Below, piece by piece: positions 34,440-42,571 of a stretch of 64,000 nt of DNA. The stretch's first letter is position 1, and the number at the start of each line of letters is the position of its first letter. Position numbers and translations under genes: made by a program. Origin of the DNA: Bog-473 sp963783965 (lineage in GTDB: Bacteria > Actinomycetota > Acidimicrobiia > Acidimicrobiales > RAAP-2); contig CAWAPQ010000004.1 in the NCBI GenBank assembly GCA_963783965.1, positions 124,001-188,000 of the forward strand, written 5' to 3'. The notes below the pieces were generated by a model. That model saw only the letters and a list, made by a program, of their open reading frames with translations, was not told the origin of the DNA and did not search any database.

Positions 34440-35480
34440 GTGGCAGACATGAAGGCCGTGCAGGTGACCCGCCACGGTCCACCGGGCGAAGTCCTGGCCG
34501 TGCAGACCATCGCGCGTCCCGAGCCCGGACCGGGCGAGGTCCGGGTGCGGGTGAGCGCGGCGTCGCTCAACTTCAACGACATCGACCGCTGCCTCGGCAA
34601 CCTCGTCTCGGTGCCCACTCCTCCACCGTTCACGCTGGGCATGGACGTGTGCGGCGTCGTCGACGCCGCGGGTGACGGCGCCGAGTCCTGGCTCGGACAG
34701 CGGGTCGTGGCCATCACGAAGAACGCCCTCGGGGGCATCGCCGACTACGCCATTGCGGACGCCATCTCGGTGTTCGAGGCACCCCCGTCCTTCGACGACG
34801 CCGAAGCCACCGCATTCCTCCTGTCGTTCCAGACCTCTCACCTCGCCCTCTTCAAGCGAGGACGTCTCCAGTCGGGCGAGACGCTGGTCGTGCACTCGGC
34901 CGCCAGCGGACTGGGCAGTGCAGGGATCCAACTGGGCAAGGCCGCCGGGGCCAGGGTGATCGCAGTCGCCGGCGGCCCCGAGAAAGGTGCCCTGTGCGCG
35001 TCCCTCGGAGCCGACCTGGTCATTGACCACACGGCGGAGGACTTCGTCGAAGCGGTCCTTGTCGCCACCGGCGACGCCGGGGCCGACGTGGTCTATGACC
35101 TGACCGGGGGCGACTTCGTGGAGCGCTCGTGGCGCTGCACCGCGCACGGCGGACGGTACCTGGCGGTGGGCTTCGCCGACGACGACGCCAACGGCATGAC
35201 CGGTCGGCCGCTCCGCATGGCGTGCATCGGGAACATCGACATCGTGGCCGTCATGGTGGCCTGGGCGGATGCGGTCGATCCGGGCATGCGGCGGTTCGGG
35301 TTCAATCCGTTCGGGCGGGACGTGGCCGACGAGATCCATGCCGACCTGCTGCGCCTGGCCGCGGCGGGCGCGATCCGACCCGCCATCGGGCAACGCGTCT
35401 CGATGGAGGACGCGGGCCGGGCACTCGACGAGCACGCGGCGCGGCGCTCGGTCGGCCGCACGGTGGTGGAGGTGCAGTGA
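34440..35480 (+). CDS. Zinc-independent quinone oxidoreductase-like MDR enzyme (NADPH:quinone reductase family)
   Basis: 346 aa. The N-terminal GroES-like domain has GEVRVRVSAASLNFNDIDRC and FTLGMDVCGVVDAAG, typical of the QOR branch, without zinc-binding Cys clusters. The Rossmann domain carries SAASGLGSAGIQLGKAAGARVIAVAG, then GADLVIDHTAEDF and DVVYDLTGG. Members reduce quinones or enoyl/acryloyl thioesters with NADPH. GGGGGAGA upstream favours GTG 34440 over ATG 34449. Ten bases separate it from the following sulfotransferase gene, so the two are probably cotranscribed and may act on the same lipid-like substrate. Confidence 0.86.
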   Translation: MADMKAVQVTRHGPPGEVLAVQTIARPEPGPGEVRVRVSAASLNFNDIDRCLGNLVSVPTPPPFTLGMDVCGVVDAAGDGAESWLGQRVVAITKNALGGIADYAIADAISVFEAPPSFDDAEATAFLLSFQTSHLALFKRGRLQSGETLVVHSAASGLGSAGIQLGKAAGARVIAVAGGPEKGALCASLGADLVIDHTAEDFVEAVLVATGDAGADVVYDLTGGDFVERSWRCTAHGGRYLAVGFADDDANGMTGRPLRMACIGNIDIVAVMVAWADAVDPGMRRFGFNPFGRDVADEIHADLLRLAAAGAIRPAIGQRVSMEDAGRALDEHAARRSVGRTVVEVQ

Positions 35481-35490
35481 CGGGAGGGCG

Positions 35491-36753
35491 ATGACCACGG
35501 TCGAGTACACCTGGCGCGACTCCGAGCTGCGCAGCCCACCCCTGAGGGCCCTGAACTGGACGGGCGCCCGACTCGCACGCCTGGGGCCCGAACTCCCCTC
35601 GCTGAGCCCGTCGTCGGTGACGGCCGCCGCCGTGAGGCAGGCCGGTTCGGACGACTTCGGCAGTGACTCCTACCGGGAGCCCCTGGAGGTCTACCTGCGC
35701 GCGTGCGAGGACGAGGCCGCGCTGACGACCTTCGGGCGCCTCCTCATTTCGAAGATGCTGGCCGGCGCCCTGGCCAATCGCATCGCCGTGCAGCGCTGGT
35801 CGGCTGAACACCCCGAGGTCAGGCAGGGCCGCATTGAGCGCCCGTGGATCATCGTCGGCCTGCCCCGGACCGGGACGAGCCTCCTGTCGATCCTGCTCGG
35901 CCTCGATCCGGTGGCCCGGCCCCTCCTCCAGTGGGAGGCGGCCCACCCGATCCCGCCGGTCTCCCTGGAAGAGGCGGCGGAGGACCCACGGATCGCCAAG
36001 ACGGCCAAGGACCTCGACGGCCTGATGAAGCTCAACCCACCGCTCAAGGCCATGCACCCCTTCGGCGCCACCGTGGCCGAGGAGTGTGTGGCGATCTTCA
36101 TGTACGACGTGCGGGCGCTCGCGCTCGAGACCCAGGCCCACGTCCCCACCTACGCCCGCTGGCTGGAGCAGGCCGACATGACGTCGGCCTACGATCAGCA
36201 CCGCCTCACCCTGCAGACGCTCCAATCGCGGCAACCCACCGAGCGCTGGATCCTCAAGACGCCCAATCACCTGTGGCATCTCGAGGCGATGCTCGCCGCC
36301 TACCCCGACGCCCGGGTCATCTGGACGCACCGCGACCCGGGGCCCGTCGTCACGTCGCTGGCGAGCCTGGCCAACGCCGGCCAACGGGTCCTGACCAGCC
36401 GGAAGGACCCCCGGCCCACGGCCGAGGAGTGGAAGCGCAAGTGCGGGTTCGCGCTCCGTTCGGCGATGGCCTTCGACGAGAAGACCGGTGACGGCTGGTG
36501 CCAGCACCTCCACTACGAGGCCCTGGTCGCCGACCCCGTGGGAGCCGTCCGCGCGCTCTACGAGGGCTTCGGCGAGGAGGTCGGCTCGCTCCACGCCCGC
36601 CGCATGCACGCCTACCTCGAGGACCGCCCCCAGGACGCGTTCGGCCGGCACCGCTACGACCCCTCCGACTTCGGCTGGACCTACGCCGAACTCGCCGACG
36701 AGTTCGGGGACTACACCGAGCGCTACCACATCGAGACGGCGGATCGTGGGTGA
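35491..36753 (+). CDS. Sulfotransferase family protein
   Basis: 420 aa. The 5'-phosphosulfate-binding loop reads IIVGLPRTGTSLLSILLGLDP near residue 130. The 3'-phosphate-binding segment includes ILKTPNHLWHLEAMLAAYPDARVIWTHRDP. This is the actinobacterial branch often found near lipid and sterol catabolism genes; it should transfer sulfate from PAPS, or may have a related role. The preceding oxidoreductase gene is ten bases upstream. GGGAGGGCG before ATG 35491 is a good ribosome site. Confidence 0.87.
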   Translation: MTTVEYTWRDSELRSPPLRALNWTGARLARLGPELPSLSPSSVTAAAVRQAGSDDFGSDSYREPLEVYLRACEDEAALTTFGRLLISKMLAGALANRIAVQRWSAEHPEVRQGRIERPWIIVGLPRTGTSLLSILLGLDPVARPLLQWEAAHPIPPVSLEEAAEDPRIAKTAKDLDGLMKLNPPLKAMHPFGATVAEECVAIFMYDVRALALETQAHVPTYARWLEQADMTSAYDQHRLTLQTLQSRQPTERWILKTPNHLWHLEAMLAAYPDARVIWTHRDPGPVVTSLASLANAGQRVLTSRKDPRPTAEEWKRKCGFALRSAMAFDEKTGDGWCQHLHYEALVADPVGAVRALYEGFGEEVGSLHARRMHAYLEDRPQDAFGRHRYDPSDFGWTYAELADEFGDYTERYHIETADRG

Positions 36754-36781
36754 ATTCGGGACTCAGGTGGCGCAAAGATTT

Positions 36782-36830
36782 TTGACCCCCGGATTGCTAG
36801 TGTGCCCAAACAGGAACGTGTTCTAAAGTT
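36782..36830 (+). promoter_or_regulatory. AT-rich promoter region with GAACGTGTTC palindrome upstream of the Liv-type importer
   Basis: GAACGTGTTC at 36814-36823 is a perfect 10-base palindrome inside AGGAACGTGTTCTA. It matches the TNNAACNNGTTNNA consensus of KstR-type TetR repressors at all but the first position. TAAAGT directly after it (36824-36829) could be a -10 element. The position about 70 bases before the substrate-binding protein start suits an operator. The consensus match is from memory, and no KstR homologue is visible in the window. Confidence 0.4.
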
Positions 36831-36894
36831 TTCTTAAGGGAGTGGGGGCAGAACCCGAAACGGGTTTGGCCCCATGAACAGGGGGTTGGCATTG

Positions 36895-38280
36895 ATGAAG
36901 CGGGTCACCGGTTTGCGGACCCTGGGGGCGGGACTGATGCTCACCGCGCTGACGGCGGCAGGTGTGCTCGTCACGCCCGGTGTCGGCGGCGCCGCATCGA
37001 CCTCCTCCGCCAAGTTCGGCACGCTCCCGTCGCCGTGCGGCAAGGGGCACGCCACGGGCGCCACGGACACGGGTGTGACCAACACCTCCATCAACATCGC
37101 CTACGGCGACGACCGCGGCTTCTCCGGGCTTCCCGGCCTCGACCAGGAGATGGGTGACGCGGTCAAGGCCATGATCGCCTGGTGCAACTCCCAGGGCGGC
37201 ATCGACGGGCGCAAGCTCGTCGGCGACTACGGAAACGCCGCGGTAACCAACGTCGGCTCCGTGGTGACCCAGGAGTGCAAGCAGGACTTCATGCTGGTGG
37301 GCGAGGGTTTCGCCCTCGACGGCTCGGCGGAACAGACCCGCCTGGGCTGCAATCTGGCCGCCGTGCCGGGCTTCACCGTCGCTCCCGTGGTGGCCAACGC
37401 GTACGAGATGTACCAGGCCTCCCCGAATCCGGCCAACGCCAGCCCGGTCTCGAGCGCCTACGAGGCCGAGAAGCTCTTCGGGGCCAAGACCAAGAAGGTC
37501 GGCGTCTACGGCTCCACCCTCTCCACCCAGGAGTCCTCGACGAACAAGGCCGTCCAGGCCTTCACGACCGCCGGCTGGAAGTTCCTCCCCAACTGCACCG
37601 CCAACATCGACTACAACGGCGAGGCGAACTACACGCCCTTCGTGCAGAAGCTGCAGAGCTGCGGGGCACAGATCATCTTCAACGACGCCACGCCGGGAGC
37701 GACCCTGTACGGCGCCTTCGAAGCGGAGAATCAGATCGGCTACGACCCGATCTGGGTGATGGACTCGGGCGCCTACACGGCGGACTTCGCAAAATGGAAC
37801 ACCGACGGCCTGGCCAACAACGTCTACGTCCGCCTCTCCTACGAGCCCCTCGAGGCGTCCAAGGTCGTGCCGGCCGTGGCCCAGTACCTCTCGATCGTCA
37901 AGAAGTACGGCGGCCTGACCTCGCAGCTGGGTGAGCAGGCCACGTCGTCGTTCCTCCTCTGGGCGACCGAGGCCAAGGCGTGTGGCTCCACCCTGACCCG
38001 CCAATGCATGATCAACCACCTCGCCAAGGTGACGAACTGGACGGGAGGCGGGCTCAACGCGTCGGGGAACCCGGCCAAGAACATCCCCCCGGACTGCGGC
38101 CTCCTGATGAAGCTCGACGGGACCAAGTGGGTGCAGGCCTACCCCAAGAAGCTCGGGACGTTCGACTGCTCCCCCAAGTACGTCGTCCCCAACACGGGCT
38201 CGGTGATCGGCACCCCGTTGAACGCCCAGGGCTACGCTACCCAGTACGCCTCATCCTCGGTCCTCAAGCCGCAGGGGTGA
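36895..38280 (+). CDS. Liv-type ABC transporter substrate-binding protein
   Basis: 461 aa secreted periplasmic-type binding protein, probably exported by the N-terminal signal (MKRVTGLRTLGAGLMLTALTA, cut near GGAAS). No lipobox Cys is seen at the cleavage site. Two lobes follow, with INIAYGDDRGFSG, CNSQGGIDGRKL, KKVGVYGSTLST and FVQKLQSCGAQIIFNDATPG, typical of the leucine/amide-binding family (Peripla_BP_6). Several Cys pairs may form disulfides. It should capture an amino acid, amide or short organic acid for the permease downstream. ATG 36895 has an AGGGGG ribosome site; ATG 36874 is an alternative. First gene of a four-gene importer operon. Confidence 0.87.
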   Translation: MKRVTGLRTLGAGLMLTALTAAGVLVTPGVGGAASTSSAKFGTLPSPCGKGHATGATDTGVTNTSINIAYGDDRGFSGLPGLDQEMGDAVKAMIAWCNSQGGIDGRKLVGDYGNAAVTNVGSVVTQECKQDFMLVGEGFALDGSAEQTRLGCNLAAVPGFTVAPVVANAYEMYQASPNPANASPVSSAYEAEKLFGAKTKKVGVYGSTLSTQESSTNKAVQAFTTAGWKFLPNCTANIDYNGEANYTPFVQKLQSCGAQIIFNDATPGATLYGAFEAENQIGYDPIWVMDSGAYTADFAKWNTDGLANNVYVRLSYEPLEASKVVPAVAQYLSIVKKYGGLTSQLGEQATSSFLLWATEAKACGSTLTRQCMINHLAKVTNWTGGGLNASGNPAKNIPPDCGLLMKLDGTKWVQAYPKKLGTFDCSPKYVVPNTGSVIGTPLNAQGYATQYASSSVLKPQG

Positions 38281-38334
38281 GCACCCCGATCGTCAGTTCG
38301 CCTACCGCCTGACCTGAGCGAGGGAGCTCCGGCC

Positions 38335-40539
38335 ATGCACCTGTTCCTCACCTACACCATCCTCGGGCTGGTCACCGGCGCCGTCTACGGGATCGCCGCC
38401 TCCGGTCTCGTGCTGACCTACACGACCTCGGGCATCTTCAACTTCGCCCAAGGCGCCATGGCCATGCTGGCGGCATTCACCTACTGGCAGTTCCGCTACG
38501 GCTGGAACTGGCCGGCGCCGCTCGCGCTCTTCGCCGTGCTCGTCGTGCTGGCACCCCTGCTGGGCATGGTCCTCTACGTCGGGATCATGCGGGGGCTGCG
38601 CCAGACGGCCGACGTGACCAAGATTGTGGTCACCATCGGCATCATGCTGGGGTTGATCGCGCTGGCCCAGTGGATCTGGAGTCCCGGTGTCCCGCGCACC
38701 GACGGCCTGTTCTTCGGCAACACGGCGAAGTTCAAGGTCTTGGGCGTCTACGTCACGGACCACGAGGCGATCGCCCTGGGCTGCGGTGTGCTCATCGCCG
38801 TGGGCATCCGCCTGCTGTTCACGAGCACCCGGACCGGCGTGGCGATGCGTGCCGTGGTCGACAATCCCGCACTCCTGCAGCTCAACGGTGGGCGCCCCGA
38901 GCGGCTCGCGGCGTTCTCGTGGGCCCTGGGTGGGGCGCTGGCGGCGCTGGCCGGGATCCTGATCACCCCGATCAGCGGGGGCACCCTGGACGTCCACGTC
39001 CTGACCCTGCTCGTGTTGGACTCCATCGCGGCGGCCATGTTCGGCCGCCTCCGGAGCATCTGGCTCACGTTCGCCGGGGCACTCGTCCTCGGCCTGGCCA
39101 GCACGTACGTCCTGGGCTACTTCCCCGAGTCGTGGTCCTGGGCCTCGAACTTCCGCATCGCCCTGCCCATGATCGTGCTGTTCGTGGTCCTGATCGTGCT
39201 GCCGCAGGACCGACTGCGCGGCGCCACGTTGCTGCGCACGCGGGAACGCTTCACCGTCCCCACCCTGCGCTCCGCCGTGACGTGGGGCCTGATCCTGCTC
39301 GTCGTGGTGCTGCTCCTGGAGCAGATCATGGGCAGCAGCGACATGGGGTCCCTGACCGTCGGCATCATCTTCGGCATCATCGCCCTGTCCCTGACGCTGC
39401 TCACCGGCTACGCCGGCGAGATCAACCTGGCGCCGGTCTCTTTCGGGGCCATCGCCACGATCATTGTGTTCCACCTCGGCCTGTCGGGGACCGGGACCGC
39501 CCAACGGATCACGTTCTGGGGGCTGCTGCTCGGGATGGCGGTCACGGCGATCGTCGGCGGCCTGATCGCCCTGCCCGCCCTGCGCCTCCGCGGCCTGTAT
39601 CTCGCCCTGGCCACCCTGGCGTTCGGCGTGTTCGTCTCCGACATGATCATCGCCGACATCGCGCCGCACGTGCTGCCGATCTTCCACCTGAACTACTCGA
39701 TCTTCCCCAACGGCACCCTGCAGATCCCACCGCTGAAACTGGGGCCGATCGACCTCAGCTCGTCGAAGACGTTCCTCACCACGGCGACCTGCATCTTCAT
39801 TCTGATCGGCATCGGCCTCATCGCACTCCGGCGGAGCAATTACGGGCGCCGACTGACGGCCATGAAGGACAGTCCCGCGGCGGCGGCGACACTGGGCCAG
39901 AACCTCATCAAGCTGAAGCTGTCGGTGTTCATGATTTCGGCGGCCATCGCCGGGCTCGGTGGCATTTTGTTGTCGAGCGCGTCGGTGAGTGTGAACTCCG
40001 ACACGTTCATCATCTTCATCAGCCTCGCCCTCGTCATGCTCACGGTCGTCGGGGGCATCGGCAACGTGGCCGGGGCGCTGATGGGCGGGATCCTGGCCGG
40101 GACCGCGTTCCAGGCCCTCACCTCGACGTTCTCGAACCTCAGCACCGACGCCGGAGGAGGCGGTTTCTGGAGCGTCATGGCCAACCTCTCGCTGGTGGCG
40201 CCGGCCCTGATCGGCGTGAGCCTCGGCCGCAACCCGAGCGGGGCGGTGCCCGACATCGTCGCCCGGTACAAGCCGCTCTGGCAGGCGAAGGGCGTGCTGC
40301 TCCTCGGGGTGCTGGCGGAGATTGTGGCCTACCTCCTGGTGCTCACCAAGGTCATGGGGAACTGGTGGCTGGTGCTGGCGACGGCCCTCATCGCAATCGC
40401 GTTGCCGGCGGTGGGGCGGCTGGTGCAGCCGGAGGCCTTCATGAACCCGGCCAAGGCACCGCCCGTCCGCGACAGACCGGTGCCGGCATCGACCACCCCG
40501 GAACCGCTCGTCGAAGGTGTGGTCGATGCCCGTTCTTGA
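38335..40539 (+). CDS. Fused LivH-LivM ABC transporter permease
   Basis: 734 aa. Residues 1-290 form a LivH-type permease with GAVYGIAASGLVLTYTTSG and FAQGAMAMLAAF and the cytoplasmic coupling segment GVAMRAVVDNPALLQLNG. From about 300 the LivM-type half begins, with SLTLLTGYAGEINLAP, GLYLALATLAFGVF and NYGRRLTAMKDSPAAAATLG. A C-terminal extension adds two further hydrophobic helices. Separate genes are usual, so this is a natural fusion that fixes the 1:1 ratio of the two permeases. It would pass the solute across the inner membrane, driven by the two ATPases downstream. Start ATG 38335. Confidence 0.92.
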   Translation: MHLFLTYTILGLVTGAVYGIAASGLVLTYTTSGIFNFAQGAMAMLAAFTYWQFRYGWNWPAPLALFAVLVVLAPLLGMVLYVGIMRGLRQTADVTKIVVTIGIMLGLIALAQWIWSPGVPRTDGLFFGNTAKFKVLGVYVTDHEAIALGCGVLIAVGIRLLFTSTRTGVAMRAVVDNPALLQLNGGRPERLAAFSWALGGALAALAGILITPISGGTLDVHVLTLLVLDSIAAAMFGRLRSIWLTFAGALVLGLASTYVLGYFPESWSWASNFRIALPMIVLFVVLIVLPQDRLRGATLLRTRERFTVPTLRSAVTWGLILLVVVLLLEQIMGSSDMGSLTVGIIFGIIALSLTLLTGYAGEINLAPVSFGAIATIIVFHLGLSGTGTAQRITFWGLLLGMAVTAIVGGLIALPALRLRGLYLALATLAFGVFVSDMIIADIAPHVLPIFHLNYSIFPNGTLQIPPLKLGPIDLSSSKTFLTTATCIFILIGIGLIALRRSNYGRRLTAMKDSPAAAATLGQNLIKLKLSVFMISAAIAGLGGILLSSASVSVNSDTFIIFISLALVMLTVVGGIGNVAGALMGGILAGTAFQALTSTFSNLSTDAGGGGFWSVMANLSLVAPALIGVSLGRNPSGAVPDIVARYKPLWQAKGVLLLGVLAEIVAYLLVLTKVMGNWWLVLATALIAIALPAVGRLVQPEAFMNPAKAPPVRDRPVPASTTPEPLVEGVVDARS

Positions 40540-41254
40540 AGTCACAGAGGTGTGCGTCGCCTTCGGTGGGGCCCAGGTCCTGAGCGAGGTGTCGCTGACC
40601 GTGGCCGAGGGGAGCGTGACCGGCCTCATCGGGCCCAACGGGGCCGGCAAGACCACGCTGTTCAACGTTGTCAGCGGCCTGCTCGCCCCCAAGTCCGGGC
40701 GGGTGTCGATCGACGGTCACGACGTGACGAAGGCCGGACCGGCGCGCCGCGCGCGTCGGGGACTGTCCCGCACCTACCAGCGGCTCGAGCTCTTCACCTC
40801 GCTCACCGTGCGGGACAACATTCAGGTGGCGGGTGAGATCCGCAACACCTGGGGCCGGCGCGGGCGCATCAACGTCGCGGCCGAGACGGAACGGGCGATT
40901 GAGCTGGTGGGTCTGGGCGACGTGGCCGACCGCGAGGTGAGCGAGCTGCCGACCGGCCGGGCGCGGGTCGTCGAAGTGGCGCGCGCCCTCATGACCCAGC
41001 CCAAGGTCCTACTCCTCGACGAGCCCGCATCGGGACAGACCGAGCAGGAGACCGAGGCGTTCGGGCGGCTGCTGCGCCAGCTCGTCGCCGAACGCGACCT
41101 GGGCATCTGCCTGGTCGAGCACGATGTCGGCCTCGTCATGGACACCTGCGAGCACATTCACGTCCTCGACTACGGCGAGATCATCGCCAGTGGGACACCC
41201 GAGCAGGTCAAGGTCGATCCGGTCGTGGTGAACGCCTACCTCGGCGCCCCGTGA
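40526..41254 (+). CDS. livG: LivG-type ABC transporter ATP-binding protein
   Basis: 242 aa ATPase. Walker A GPNGAGKTTLFNV, Q-loop region RTYQRLELF, Walker B VLLLDEPASG and switch His in LVEHDVGLVMD are intact. The signature motif reads LPTGRARVVEVARAL instead of LSGGQ, which is within the range of the LivG branch. It overlaps the permease gene (start ATG 40526 before the stop at 40539) and the next ATPase gene (stop GTGA), giving tight coupling. Confidence 0.92.
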   Translation: MPVLEVTEVCVAFGGAQVLSEVSLTVAEGSVTGLIGPNGAGKTTLFNVVSGLLAPKSGRVSIDGHDVTKAGPARRARRGLSRTYQRLELFTSLTVRDNIQVAGEIRNTWGRRGRINVAAETERAIELVGLGDVADREVSELPTGRARVVEVARALMTQPKVLLLDEPASGQTEQETEAFGRLLRQLVAERDLGICLVEHDVGLVMDTCEHIHVLDYGEIIASGTPEQVKVDPVVVNAYLGAP

Positions 41255-41982
41255 GCGACGTTGCCTCCCCGGAGGATCCCCTGCGAGGGCCGATCCTCGA
41301 GCTGCGCGACGTCCGGGCCGGCTACGGACCGATTGAGGTCGTCCATGGCGTCAGCCTGGAGGTCGCAACAGGGTCGGTGATGGCACTGCTGGGACCCAAC
41401 GGTGGCGGCAAGACCACGCTGCTCAATGTCTGCGCCGGCACCCTGGCGCCCAGCGGTGGCGAGGTGCGCTTCGGGGGCAGCGCGGTGACGCAGCAGTCCG
41501 CGGACGATCGGGCCCGGAAGGGAATCTGCACGGTGCCCGAAGGGCGCGGCATCTTTCCCAACCTCAGCGTGCGGGAGAACCTCCTGATGGCCACGCAGGT
41601 CGGCGTGCCCATGGATCGCATCGAAGAGGTGGCTTTCACGCAGTTCCCCCAACTCAGCGGACGGCGGCGGCAGATGGCCGGAACCCTGTCGGGAGGCGAA
41701 CAGCAGATGCTCGCGCTGGCCCGCGCCTTCGCCACCGAACCCAAGCTGTTGCTGCTCGACGAGCTCTCCATGGGGCTGGCCCCCATTGTGGTCGGCCAGC
41801 TCTACGACAAGGTCCGCCAGCTGGCCGAGGCGGGTCTCTCCATCCTGCTCGTCGAGCAGTTCGCCCGCACCGCACTGCCCATTGCCGACAGTGCGGCGGT
41901 CATTCTGCAGGGTGTCGTCGCGCACCGGGGCTCTCCGGCGGAGATGGAAGAGGCGCTGTCCAGCAGCTACCTCGGCTCCTGA
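41251..41982 (+). CDS. livF: LivF-type ABC transporter ATP-binding protein
   Basis: 243 aa ATPase, last gene of the importer. Walker A GPNGGGKTTLLNV, signature LSGGEQQMLALARAF, Walker B LLLLDELSMGLAP and VEQFARTALPIADS in place of the usual VEQN segment. The GTG start at 41251 overlaps the LivG stop (GTGA). With LivG it should power the fused permease. No frame problem is seen. Confidence 0.92.
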   Translation: MSDVASPEDPLRGPILELRDVRAGYGPIEVVHGVSLEVATGSVMALLGPNGGGKTTLLNVCAGTLAPSGGEVRFGGSAVTQQSADDRARKGICTVPEGRGIFPNLSVRENLLMATQVGVPMDRIEEVAFTQFPQLSGRRRQMAGTLSGGEQQMLALARAFATEPKLLLLDELSMGLAPIVVGQLYDKVRQLAEAGLSILLVEQFARTALPIADSAAVILQGVVAHRGSPAEMEEALSSSYLGS

Positions 41983-42067
41983 ACGGGTAGCCGCCTTCGG
42001 CGGTGTCAAACTACGGCATGGCCGGGTGGGGCGCGAGCTTGCGCCAAGGGCGGACGAAAGCACGCGC

Positions 42068-42571
42068 GTGCTCGAACTCGACGATCGCCCCTTCCTGACC
42101 GAGCCACCTCCGGTCCGACCGAGGGCACACCGGGTGCGGTGGGTGCTCGCCATCGGAGCGGTCGCGCTGTTCGCCGTCGCCCTGGCCTTCCTGATCGCCG
42201 ATCAGGTGACGCAGCGCAACCGCGACGTCCGGGCGCACCACGCGCTCGGCATCACGCGGCGTCGGGCACATACCGTCTCTGTGCACCTCGAGGTGTTGCA
42301 GCGTGATCTCAGCGTCCTGAAGACCCAGGTCGGCAGCGACACCACGGCACTGAACCAGGACTCGTCGCAACTCCTGGGCGCGCAGACGTCCCTGTCCGCG
42401 GCGCAGGCACACGTGACCCAGCAGTCGTCGCTGATCACCTCCCTGCAGACCTGCCTGATCGGTGTGGAGCAAGCCTTGAACGAGCTCGCCGTCGGCAAGC
42501 AATCGAACGCCATCGCGGCGCTGAACTCCGTCTCGTCGAGCTGTGCGGCGGCGGAGGTCTCCAGTGGCTGA
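42068..42571 (+). CDS. Membrane-anchored coiled-coil protein with conserved Cys pair
   Basis: 167 aa. A short cytoplasmic part is followed by one membrane helix (WVLAIGAVALFAVALAFLIA). The extracytoplasmic helical region has heptad-like spacing (LEVLQRDLSVLKTQV and QLLGAQTSLSAAQAHV). It ends in a module SLQTCLIGVEQALNEL...LNSVSSSC with the two Cys separated by 29 residues. The same module occurs in the next gene with identical Cys spacing, so the two are paralogues. The start is uncertain (GTG 42068 preferred, GTG 42026 possible). The stop overlaps the next start. Function unknown; a structural partner of the GH43-like protein is plausible. Confidence 0.66.
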   Translation: MLELDDRPFLTEPPPVRPRAHRVRWVLAIGAVALFAVALAFLIADQVTQRNRDVRAHHALGITRRRAHTVSVHLEVLQRDLSVLKTQVGSDTTALNQDSSQLLGAQTSLSAAQAHVTQQSSLITSLQTCLIGVEQALNELAVGKQSNAIAALNSVSSSCAAAEVSSG

